Numbered from the stretch's first letter, positions 1 through 5,960 are shown. The stretch: DNA of 5,960 nucleotides from CAXBES01 sp965367015 (GCA_965367015.1 CBDUGY010000145.1:1-5960); one strand, 5' to 3'. The notes: generated by a model not told the origin, from the sequence alone. Numbers and translations are program-made.

Positions 1-97
1 CGCTCTTTCCAAACCATCCCAATTTTTTCCCGGCAATGAGAAGTACAAATAATAGTACCGCAATTGTGATAATCCATATAAGTGTTTTTTTCTTCAT
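1..97 (-). CDS. Probable second periplasmic adaptor (HlyD/MFP family), N-terminal fragment
   Basis: The ATG at 97-95 opens a frame that stays open to the left edge, giving 32 residues: MKKKTLIWII, a hydrophobic stretch through about residue 22, then AGKKLGWFGKS. What is seen is a short basic N-terminus and one membrane-spanning segment ending in a Gly/Lys/Trp-rich turn. From memory, this pattern, especially GKKxGWFGK, is characteristic of membrane-fusion (RND/ABC efflux adaptor) proteins of Flavobacteriaceae that sit beside TolC genes. The inferred product is an inner-membrane-anchored periplasmic adaptor resembling the one at 1582-2742. It follows the TolC-type gene after 79 bases on the same strand, so it could share the operon or begin a second ABC or RND module lying outside the window. 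The lipoyl, hairpin and barrel domains are not visible, so a different single-pass protein cannot be excluded. Confidence 0.6.
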   Translation of the reverse strand, partial: MKKKTLIWIITIAVLLFVLLIAGKKLGWFGKS

Positions 98-176
98 AAT
101 TAATAAGGTTGCTTATTCAAACTCAAGCGACTCTGTTACAAAAGCTACAAGAGTTTACAAAAATGTAATTATATAC
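98..176 (-). promoter_or_regulatory. Intergenic region between the TolC-type gene and the second adaptor
   Basis: This 79-base AT-rich gap contains three small structures. There is a perfect inverted repeat TTACA-AAAA-TGTAA at 155-168. A TGTTACA heptamer lies at 134-140, the same heptamer that occurs twice upstream of the TolC-type gene. A 6-bp inverted repeat AATAAG-GTTG-CTTATT lies at 102-117, ending four bases ahead of the downstream ATG on the minus strand. I could not find a convincing Bacteroidota promoter (TTTG, about 19 bases, then TAnnTTTG), nor a GC-rich hairpin with a U-tract that would end transcription here. The gap is longer than expected for a tightly coupled gene pair, so an internal promoter or operator is possible but unproven. 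Confidence 0.35.
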
Positions 177-1508
177 TTAAAACTTTAATTCTGTTGCAGG
201 TATTCCAAAATACAACTCCAATACTTTTATCTTAAAGATATAGTCGTATTTGGCTCGGTTCAATTCAATATTTGCATTGTCATAACGTAATTTAGACTGA
301 CTGAAATCAAAAGCATTCGTCAATCCAACATCATATCGATCTCTTGCATATTGATAAGCTAATTCCTGAGATGTTACAGCAGCCTGAGCGGCTTCAAAAG
401 CTTTTAATGCCCCCTTCGCATCAACATAAGCCTGGTAAACATTCGATTCAAGATCTAATTTTGCCTGTTCCAACAGATACTCATTGTTTTTCAGACTTAT
501 TTTATTTCGCTTAACATTGTTGCGAACTGCAAAACCGTTCAGAATTGGAATAGATAAACTTAAACCATAGTTTATTCCGTCATTCTCATATAACTGCTGA
601 TTAAAACTCCTTTCCAGAAAATCCTTATTGGTATAGTTAGTACTATATCCCAAAAAGGCTGAGAGGGTTGGTAGATAAGCGCCTCTAATTATTTGAAGAT
701 CCTTTTGAGCAAGCTGCACATTTTGTTCGGCAATTTTTACTTCGGCGCGATTCTCCTGTGCGGCATTAATGATTTCGGTGACCGGCTTTGATGAAATTCC
801 ATCATCTACAACATCAAAATCCTCATCGGCTATATCAAAATTCTCATAATCCTTTATCAGCAGTAATTGAGCTAAGCTTATCCTTGATATCTGAACCGCA
901 TTTTCAGCAACTGCAATACGTTGTCTTTCACTTGCGTTAGTTGCCTGAATTTCCAAAAGGTCCCCACGTGGAAGCACTCCGGCATCTACTAAATCATTGG
1001 TTCTTTCAATTTGAGCCATCGTGACTTCATTCTGAGATTCTATAACTTCAAGATTTGCCTTATTTAATAAGATCTGTAAATACGCATTGGCAACAAAAAG
1101 TGAAATATCGTCTTGCATTTTTGTTAATCGATACTGACTCGCTAATTTCGATATTTTAGCTCTCTGGACTTGTCTAAAGTTTCTAAGACCGTCGAAAATA
1201 GTATAACCAAAATTCACCCCACCCGATGCTGAAAGGATAGTTGTAGTTTCCGGTTGAAAGGTAACAGGATTCTGACTTAAACCGGTTCTTTCTGAAATTC
1301 CAGCGTTCGCATTGATAGAAGGTAAAAAATTACCATTCGCATCGCTCATTTCAATATCAGCCAATTCAACGTCAAGGGCGCTTTGTTTTACGGCAATGTT
1401 GTTCTCAAGTGCATATCGCACGCATTCCTGAAGAGTCCATTGATCGTTTTGCGCATTTATCTGAAATCCCGTAAAGAGACAAAAAAGTATAATTACTAAT
1501 TTCTTCAT
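177..1508 (-). CDS. TolC-family outer-membrane efflux channel
   Basis: The product is a 443-residue outer-membrane channel of the TolC/OEP family that would form the exit duct of the efflux complex. Residues 1-19 are a Sec signal peptide (MKK, hydrophobic core 4-15, INA before Gln20) with probable signal peptidase I cleavage after Ala19; Cys10 is not in a lipobox, so this is not a lipoprotein. The typical mature start WTLQECVRYALENN follows at 24-37. The family's internal duplication is visible. FLPSI at 61-65 matches YLPTL at 278-282; YTIFDG at 102-107 matches LSIPILNG at 318-325; DAGVLPRGDLLEIQ from 175 matches DVGLTNAFDFSQSK from 393. Long Ala/Gln/Glu-rich stretches between these are the coiled-coil helices of the periplasmic barrel. 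The length is normal and the frame intact. The start is an ATG with no upstream in-frame rival. It lies 73 bases after the adaptor gene, which supports joint function. Confidence 0.95.
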   Translation of the reverse strand: MKKLVIILFCLFTGFQINAQNDQWTLQECVRYALENNIAVKQSALDVELADIEMSDANGNFLPSINANAGISERTGLSQNPVTFQPETTTILSASGGVNFGYTIFDGLRNFRQVQRAKISKLASQYRLTKMQDDISLFVANAYLQILLNKANLEVIESQNEVTMAQIERTNDLVDAGVLPRGDLLEIQATNASERQRIAVAENAVQISRISLAQLLLIKDYENFDIADEDFDVVDDGISSKPVTEIINAAQENRAEVKIAEQNVQLAQKDLQIIRGAYLPTLSAFLGYSTNYTNKDFLERSFNQQLYENDGINYGLSLSIPILNGFAVRNNVKRNKISLKNNEYLLEQAKLDLESNVYQAYVDAKGALKAFEAAQAAVTSQELAYQYARDRYDVGLTNAFDFSQSKLRYDNANIELNRAKYDYIFKIKVLELYFGIPATELKF

Positions 1509-1581
1509 AGTTGATTGTAGTTGTTGGATTTGTCTTGTGATTGTTACATCTGTTACAAAAAATAAACAGAAATAACCAATT
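1509..1581 (-). promoter_or_regulatory. Leader of the TolC-type gene with tandem TGTTACA motif
   Basis: This 73-base gap separates the adaptor stop from the TolC-type ATG. On the plus strand it carries TGTTACA twice, at 1542-1548 and 1551-1557, two bases apart. Each copy is a near-palindrome (TGT-T-ACA), a shape compatible with a protein-binding half-site. The 32 bases just ahead of the ATG (1540-1509, minus strand) are CA-rich with a single G, so the translation start should be unstructured. No purine-rich Shine-Dalgarno sequence is present, which is usual for Bacteroidota. A TATTTTTTG string loosely resembles a -7 element (TAnnTTTG), but no matching -33 element sits at the right spacing, so I do not call a promoter. 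Confidence 0.35.
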
Positions 1582-2742
1582 TTAATTATTTCCGAATTGT
1601 GGAGCAGCTTTTATCTGATTCCATACTTTTATGTTATCGTCTTTGGATATACCACTTTTAATTTCAACATTAATCCCATCACTAATACCCAATTCAACAT
1701 CTTTACGTTCAAAAACCTGATCTCCGGTTTGTATTTCAACAAAGGGTTTTAGGGTTTTAGGGTCGTACTGAACCAAGGCTTCCTTTATCGTTAGTACACT
1801 GTCGGCTCTTGCGAGAATAATAGAAGCATTTGCACTTAATCCCGCTCTTATAAAGGTTGTATCGCCTTTTTTCAATGTACCCTTTATCTCAAATTGTATG
1901 GCTCCATTCTCACTAACACCTTTGGGTGCTATATAATCTAAGACCGCATCGAATTTCTTATTCTCAATAGCTCCAACAGTAATCTCCAGCGGAAGATTTT
2001 CGGTTATTTTACCCACTTCACTTTCATCAACTTTACCTTCAAAAATCATTTTATCAACATCGGCCAAGGTAGCTATTGTGGTACCATCGTTAAAATTATT
2101 GGATTCAATAACCTGGTTTCCGGTTTTAACAGGAACATCCAGTACCATTCCTGATACTGTAGCTCTGATCTCGGTATTTGCAGAAGCTCCCAACCCTTTA
2201 CTTGTACCTGTCTTAACGATATCGAAAGTTTGTTGTGCACCAGATAAGGTAACTTTTTCCTGATTGTAACGTTGTTGTGCCTGAGTATAACTTAATTGAG
2301 CAGTGTCAAACTCGTTGGCAGAAATCACACCTTTTTCAAAAAGTTCTTTTTGTCTGTTGTAAATACTTTTTTGACTCTCTAAGGCTAATCTAGCTGTTTC
2401 TAGCTGTGTTCTAGCGCTGTTAATACTATTTTTGGCAGAACTGAGCGAGTTTATATTAGGAACTACTTTTACTTTTGCAATAAGGTCACCACTTTTTATT
2501 ACATCGCCGGCAACAACAAATATTTCATCGATAATTCCTGAGATATTTGGTTTTATCAATATTTCTTCCTTCGGAACGATACTTCCGGTAGCAACCGTTT
2601 TTTTAACTATTGTTTCAACTGATGGCTTTTCGGTAGTAAAAACTACCGGATTCTTTTTATCTAAATTGAAAACATACCAGAGTCCGGCAATAAAGCCAAT
2701 TACTATAAGAATTAAAACAGTAATAGTTAGTGTTCTTTTCAT
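1582..2742 (-). CDS. MacA-like periplasmic adaptor (HlyD/membrane-fusion protein)
   Basis: The product is a 386-residue adaptor that links the inner-membrane permeases to the TolC-type channel. From the ATG at 2742 it begins MKRTLT, followed by one membrane anchor (about 5-25) and no lipobox cysteine. Next come a first lipoyl half-motif (IKPNISGIIDEIFVVAGD, about 63-80, to KV at 91), a coiled-coil hairpin (about 98-180, rich in Ala, Gln and Glu), the second lipoyl half (ATVSGMVLDVPVKTG, 194-208), then barrel and membrane-proximal domains. The hairpin tip has Arg130, Leu134 and Ser141. That R-x3-L-x6-S spacing is the conserved channel-docking signature of AcrA and MacA. A frame-compatible TTG lies two codons upstream (2748-2746), but the ATG is preferred because it gives the usual short basic N-terminus. 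The frame is intact and of normal family length. The gene follows permease B after 47 bases and precedes the TolC-type gene, the expected order for a MacAB-type operon. Confidence 0.92.
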   Translation of the reverse strand: MKRTLTITVLILIVIGFIAGLWYVFNLDKKNPVVFTTEKPSVETIVKKTVATGSIVPKEEILIKPNISGIIDEIFVVAGDVIKSGDLIAKVKVVPNINSLSSAKNSINSARTQLETARLALESQKSIYNRQKELFEKGVISANEFDTAQLSYTQAQQRYNQEKVTLSGAQQTFDIVKTGTSKGLGASANTEIRATVSGMVLDVPVKTGNQVIESNNFNDGTTIATLADVDKMIFEGKVDESEVGKITENLPLEITVGAIENKKFDAVLDYIAPKGVSENGAIQFEIKGTLKKGDTTFIRAGLSANASIILARADSVLTIKEALVQYDPKTLKPFVEIQTGDQVFERKDVELGISDGINVEIKSGISKDDNIKVWNQIKAAPQFGNN

Positions 2743-2750
2743 ACTCAATT

Positions 2751-2764
2751 CCCGTATTATCGGG
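2751..2764 (-). repeat. Short GC hairpin ahead of the adaptor start
   Basis: CCCG-TATTAT-CGGG is a perfect 4-bp inverted repeat with a 6-base loop in otherwise very AT-rich sequence, ending eight bases before the adaptor ATG on the minus strand. On the transcript the 3' arm contributes GGG in the region where a ribosome would land. It is too short and lacks a U-tract in the direction of the genes, so it is unlikely to end transcription. A mild effect on translation or on transcript processing is possible; chance is also possible. Confidence 0.35.
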
Positions 2765-2789
2765 CGTTTTAAATTATTAAACTTATTTA

Positions 2790-4049
2790 TTAATCTGTTC
2801 GTAAAGCATCCACAGGTTTCATTTGAGTTGCACGAGTGGCCGGCACTAAACCTGCTATAATTCCTGAAATTACCAAAACTATCAACGCGATGAAAACTAC
2901 CCAGATGTTTACAGAAGGATTTGCAAAATTATCTACCGGACCGCTAACCTCCAGCGCATAATTCATCAGCCAAATAACAAATGCCGCAAAGGCAATTCCA
3001 GCCATTCCCGAAATTATTGTCAAGGTTAGTGATTCCTGAATTATTTGAAACCTTATATTCCATGGAGTTGCGCCCAAAGCTCTCCGAACACCAATTTCTT
3101 TAGTACGCTCCTTAACGGAGATCAATAGAATATTAATTATCCCTATCATTCCTGAAGCTAAGATCAAACCTCCAACAAAATATCCTACAAATTTTAAGAT
3201 GTCAAAAAGTCCGGTGATTCTACCGAAGGCTTCGGCGCGATCAAAATTTCCTATGGCACGTGCATCCTCCGGATGGATAGTACGTTGCTGCCGCATAATT
3301 TCAAGAATTCGGGGCTTTAACTGTGTAATACTATATTCATCATAAGCAGTAATTGCCATCCATCCCACGCTGTCACCTCTATTAAACACTTGATTAAAAG
3401 TTGTAAAGGGAACAAACAGCGTATTCGCATCTTCTTCAGAATCTCCCCCATCGGCGGGCGCCTTAAAAGTCCCAACGATCATAAAATTCACACCATTAAT
3501 TTTAATATATTCCCCAATCGGTTCTTCATTCTTATCAAAAAGACTTGTCACGACACCATTGCCTATCACAACTGCTTTACGCTTCGAATTTATATCGGAG
3601 TAACTTATAAACCTACCCGCAGTTATATCCATTGGTTTCTGGTTTATAAATTCAGGATAATCCCCACTTACTGTAAAAGCGCCTGTCTTTTCTTTACGAG
3701 TCACATTATTTGCTCCATTATACCCCCCTAATTGGGCCTTTGGAGATACGTATTTAAGTTCCGGCATTTGTTCCTTTAGAACTGCCACATCTTCTAATTT
3801 AAAGGAAACGCGTCTACCCTTTGGTAGACCCTTATAAGGTTTTGAAGTACCTTGGCCCCACATCATCAGAGAATTGGTTGCAAAATTTCCAAAGTCCTTA
3901 CTAACGCCATTTCTCAAACCATTGGTCAGCGCCAGAAGTGCCACTAAAATAAAAATTCCCCAGAACACTCCAAAAGCCGTTAGCAACGTCCTGAAGGGAT
4001 TGGCATTTAATGCCTCTATAATTTCTGTCCAGCGGTCTTTGTTAAACAT
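2790..4049 (-). CDS. MacB-like ABC transporter permease B
   Basis: The product is a 419-residue inner-membrane permease with the MacB/FtsX layout. There is a cytoplasmic amphipathic start (MFNKDRWTEIIEAL) and membrane helix 1 at about 22-43. A large periplasmic domain (about 45-284) includes YKGL at 72-75, GRFIS from 145 and an IVGTF core strand. Helix 2 is at about 287-311, followed by the cytoplasmic coupling segment KERTKEIGVRRALGA (313-327). Helix 3 (about 336-364), helix 4 (about 382-404) and the conserved ending MKPVDALRTD complete it. Unlike E. coli MacB there is no fused ATPase domain, which is supplied by the separate gene at 5288-5960. It aligns with permease A without gaps over about the first 80 residues, so the pair arose by duplication and likely forms a heterodimer. 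Its ATG follows the stop of permease A after one base (TAA-A-ATG), so translation is probably coupled. The substrate is not evident. Confidence 0.93.
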   Translation of the reverse strand: MFNKDRWTEIIEALNANPFRTLLTAFGVFWGIFILVALLALTNGLRNGVSKDFGNFATNSLMMWGQGTSKPYKGLPKGRRVSFKLEDVAVLKEQMPELKYVSPKAQLGGYNGANNVTRKEKTGAFTVSGDYPEFINQKPMDITAGRFISYSDINSKRKAVVIGNGVVTSLFDKNEEPIGEYIKINGVNFMIVGTFKAPADGGDSEEDANTLFVPFTTFNQVFNRGDSVGWMAITAYDEYSITQLKPRILEIMRQQRTIHPEDARAIGNFDRAEAFGRITGLFDILKFVGYFVGGLILASGMIGIINILLISVKERTKEIGVRRALGATPWNIRFQIIQESLTLTIISGMAGIAFAAFVIWLMNYALEVSGPVDNFANPSVNIWVVFIALIVLVISGIIAGLVPATRATQMKPVDALRTD

Positions 4050-4053
4050 TTTA
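4047..4053 (-). other. Stop-start junction between permeases A and B
   Basis: On the minus strand the sequence TAAAATG contains the stop codon of permease A, one A, and the start codon of permease B. Such spacing implies one transcript and probable re-initiation by the same ribosomes, which would favour comparable output of the two subunits. Confidence 0.7.
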
Positions 4054-5295
4054 TTCGTCTCTTAATGCATCAATAGGTTTAATTCTTGCAGCGCGTCTGG
4101 CAGGAACATAACCGGCTAGTGCACCCGCAACAATAAGTATTATTACCGTTGTTATAGCCGTGTTGAAATCGACCTGGGGTGCCTTTATAAAATCGTTGTC
4201 TACCATTGGACTAACCAACTGTAACAGCGCTACTCCTGCAAACAGCCCGACAAAGCCTGCTATTGCCGTAATAAAAATAGATTCCTGTAAAATCATCCCA
4301 ATTATGGATGATGGTAATGCGCCAATCGCTCTCCGAATGCCAATTTCTTTGGTACGCTCTTTAACGATTATAAGCATAATGTTACTTACACCTACAACGC
4401 CTGCAATGATAGTAAAGATCCCAATAAACCAAAACACATTGCGTATAACAGCGATAAGTGTATAGATTTTTTTCGCCTCTTCTAATGTATTATCCACGCG
4501 TACCGCACTTCGATCATCAGGGGCCACGGTGTACTTGGCTTTGATGTCTTGTTCTATATTTTCAGAAAGAATAGCTGAAAGGGCAACTGCCTCGTCAAAA
4601 TCTTTGGCCATTTTAACGGTATACGCGAGAGATCTGATTTTATCACCGGCTGCGAAGGCAATCTGAGCCGCGGGTAGGGGCACATAAACTTTACCTTCTT
4701 CTCGCTCACCACCCGGATCTGTGAAAACGCCTACCACCTTAAAATTTACTCCGAATATTGAAATAATCTCCCCGATGGGGTCTTTTCCTTTAAATAAATC
4801 CTTTTGTATAATATATCCTAAAACAGCCACTTTCCTCGACTCATCCATATCTCTTTGGCTTAAAAAACGTCCGGAAGTTAGTGAAGCATTTTCTATTAAT
4901 TGTTGATCGGGATTAGCCCCTTCCAATCTGTAATTGCCTGTTTCGCCATTATAAGTTATCTGACTGCCCCACATATTATAAACAGCCGTTTTATACTCTA
5001 GCTCATCTTCGTATTTATTATTTATTCGAGAAAAATCATCATTATGAAGTTGAATATATCTACCGGGATTAAGGCCTTTATAACTTTTAGTAGTTACTCT
5101 GGTTCTAACGGAAATCCGATTGGTAGCATCCCGCTCGAACTGGGCTTTGACCCCTTTTTGAATTCCACTGCTAAAACCTAATAGAATTACTAATATAAAG
5201 ATCCCAGACGCTACAGAAACTCCGGTTAAGAATGTACGCAGTTTGTTTTTACTAATTGTTTCGAATATTTCTTGCCAACGCTCTATATCAAACAT
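4051..5295 (-). CDS. MacB-like ABC transporter permease A
   Basis: The product is a 414-residue MacB/FtsX-type permease. It has an amphipathic start (MFDIERWQEIFETI), helix 1 at about 22-45, and a periplasmic domain to about 285 with YKGL at 72-75, GR at 78-79 and GRFLS from 142. Helix 2 is at about 287-310, then the coupling segment KERTKEIGIRRAIGA (312-326), helix 3 (about 332-360), helix 4 (about 376-396) and the ending RIKPIDALRDE. The longest open frame can be taken six codons further, but that first codon (5313-5311) is TTG. The ATG at 5295-5293 is chosen because it puts MF, RW, RT, YKGL and GR at the same residue numbers as in permease B. The ATG overlaps the end of the ATPase gene by eight bases. 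It is probably the partner of permease B in a heterodimer driven by the upstream ATPase. The frame is intact and no fused ATPase domain is present. Confidence 0.93.
   Translation of the reverse strand: MFDIERWQEIFETISKNKLRTFLTGVSVASGIFILVILLGFSSGIQKGVKAQFERDATNRISVRTRVTTKSYKGLNPGRYIQLHNDDFSRINNKYEDELEYKTAVYNMWGSQITYNGETGNYRLEGANPDQQLIENASLTSGRFLSQRDMDESRKVAVLGYIIQKDLFKGKDPIGEIISIFGVNFKVVGVFTDPGGEREEGKVYVPLPAAQIAFAAGDKIRSLAYTVKMAKDFDEAVALSAILSENIEQDIKAKYTVAPDDRSAVRVDNTLEEAKKIYTLIAVIRNVFWFIGIFTIIAGVVGVSNIMLIIVKERTKEIGIRRAIGALPSSIIGMILQESIFITAIAGFVGLFAGVALLQLVSPMVDNDFIKAPQVDFNTAITTVIILIVAGALAGYVPARRAARIKPIDALRDE
5288..5295 (-). other. Eight-base overlap of ATPase end and permease A start
   Basis: The minus-strand sequence ATGTTTGA holds the permease A start (ATG, 5295-5293) and the ATPase stop (TGA, 5290-5288) in different frames. 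No Shine-Dalgarno-like purine run precedes the ATG, so translation of the permease probably depends on ribosomes finishing the ATPase. This supports the chosen ATG over the TTG upstream. Confidence 0.75.
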
Positions 5296-5960
5296 TTGAT
5301 GGAGATTTAGCAATTACTTGTGTTACAAAAGAGTCGTCTATTATTATACCATCTTTCAAATTAACAATCCGTTTCGTCATATGTGCAATATCATCTTCAT
5401 GCGTCACAATAAGAATAGTTTTTCCTTCATCATTAATACCTTGAATGAGTTCCATTACTTCGAAAGAAGTTGTACTATCTAAGGCACCTGTGGGTTCATC
5501 TGCAAGTAATACCTTGGGGTCGCTAGCAAGCGCTCGCGCGATTGCCACACGTTGCTTTTGCCCTCCGGAAAGTTCACTGGGTAAATGAGTCGCCCAATCG
5601 GCAAGACCCACCTTCTCTAAATAGTGCATGGCCTTTTCCATGCGCTCTGCGCGTTTTACACCTTGATAATAAAGCGGCATAGCTACATTATCTAAAGCCG
5701 ATTTATAATTAATAAGATTAAAGGATTGAAAGATGAATCCTAGAAATTGATTTCTATATTTTGCTGCGACCTTCTCATTTAGATTTTTTATAAGTTTTCC
5801 GTCCAATATATATGTACCCTCGTCTGCTTCATCCAGCATTCCAAGAATATTTAATAAGGTAGATTTTCCTGAACCGGAAGAACCCATAATAGACACCATC
5901 TCGCCCTCTTTTACCGAAAAATTTATCCCTTTGAGAACGTGGAGCGAATTGCTCCCCATG
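5288..5960 (-). CDS. ABC transporter ATPase of the MacB/LolD type, N-terminus cut by window edge
   Basis: This is the stand-alone nucleotide-binding subunit that powers the two permeases from the cytoplasmic face. Counting from the first visible Met (5959-5957), it shows Walker A GSSGSGKST (26-34), the Q-loop Gln78 in FQSFNL, signature LSGGQ (130-134), Walker B VLLADEP (150-156) with catalytic Glu155, a GALD D-loop (158-161) and the switch His187 in VTHE. All catalytic residues are present. That Met is probably internal: family members usually have a strand and an aromatic A-loop residue (for example IxLxxxxKxY) before the equivalent of MGSNSLHVLKGI, so roughly a dozen residues should lie beyond the right edge. 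About 223 residues are visible against a usual 225-240. The C-terminus is a short tail after the NLKDG strand. Its stop overlaps the permease A start, placing it first among the visible genes of the operon. Confidence 0.95.
   Translation of the reverse strand, partial: MGSNSLHVLKGINFSVKEGEMVSIMGSSGSGKSTLLNILGMLDEADEGTYILDGKLIKNLNEKVAAKYRNQFLGFIFQSFNLINYKSALDNVAMPLYYQGVKRAERMEKAMHYLEKVGLADWATHLPSELSGGQKQRVAIARALASDPKVLLADEPTGALDSTTSFEVMELIQGINDEGKTILIVTHEDDIAHMTKRIVNLKDGIIIDDSFVTQVIAKSPSNV

Noticed and set aside
98..176. Operon terminator after the TolC-type gene
   Set aside because: The inverted repeats here are AU-rich, and neither is followed by a U-run in the minus-strand direction after a strong stem. 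The next gene starts on the same strand only 79 bases on.
98..1581. Possible internal promoters ahead of the TolC-type gene and the second adaptor
   Set aside because: Strings such as TATTTTTTG and TAGCTTTTG resemble a Bacteroidota -7 box, but none matches TAnnTTTG exactly and none has a TTTG element about 19 bases upstream.
1744..1762. Telomere-like repeat GGGTTTTAGGGTTTTAGGG
   Set aside because: It is inside the adaptor gene and simply encodes Pro-Lys-Thr-Leu-Lys-Pro on the other strand. It has three G-runs only, one short of a four-run quadruplex.
3079..4366. 39-base direct repeat with four mismatches, 3079-3117 and 4328-4366
   Set aside because: Both copies encode the conserved coupling segment (KERTKEIGxRRA) of the two paralogous permeases, so shared ancestry and protein constraint explain it.
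2078..5444. Plus-strand open frames of about 60-140 codons at 2078-2263, 2432-2860, 3390-3731, 3874-4065, 4160-4465, 4721-4906 and 5256-5444
   Set aside because: All lie opposite intact, well-recognised genes, show no family motifs, and have the biased composition expected from reading the complementary strand.
5941..5955. Perfect inverted repeat GGAGC-GAATT-GCTCC near the right edge
   Set aside because: It lies within the ATPase coding sequence (Gly-Ser-Asn-Ser-Leu region) and is short enough to be chance. No regulatory context is visible.

Overview
The window holds one co-directional gene cluster on the minus strand, read from right to left: ABC ATPase, permease A, permease B, periplasmic adaptor, outer-membrane TolC-type channel, then the first 32 codons of what looks like a second adaptor. 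Together this is a MacAB-TolC-type tripartite efflux or export system. The source is most likely a marine or environmental member of the Flavobacteriaceae (Bacteroidota). The reasons are an AT-rich base composition, starts without clear Shine-Dalgarno sequences, two separate MacB-type permeases beside a stand-alone ATPase, and protein wording typical of that family (a MFDIERW permease start and a GKKLGWFGK adaptor start). This placement rests on family resemblance recalled from memory, not on a search.

Layout along the transcript. Positions 5960-5288 encode the ATPase, cut at its N-terminus by the window edge. Positions 5295-4051 encode permease A, whose ATG overlaps the end of the ATPase by 8 bases. 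Positions 4049-2790 encode permease B, which starts one base after the stop of permease A. After a 47-base gap with a small GC hairpin, 2742-1582 encode a membrane-anchored adaptor of the MacA/HlyD kind. After a 73-base gap, 1508-177 encode a secreted TolC-family protein. After a 79-base gap, 97-1 start a further gene with a single N-terminal membrane anchor, probably a second adaptor. There is no gene-free stretch above 300 bases, no RNA gene, no mobile element and no CRISPR array.

How it would work. ATP hydrolysis by the ATPase drives conformational change in the two permeases, probably as a heterodimer because they are clear paralogues of different sequence. The adaptor bridges the periplasm and docks on the outer-membrane channel; its helical-hairpin tip carries the R-x3-L-x6-S spacing known from AcrA and MacA. 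The substrate cannot be read from the sequence.

This is a recognisable, intact transporter operon rather than a new system. The points worth a second look are the probable second adaptor after TolC, the TGTTACA/TTACA motifs concentrated in the two gaps flanking tolC, small hairpins just ahead of both adaptor genes, and two start codons that are easily misplaced upstream at TTG.
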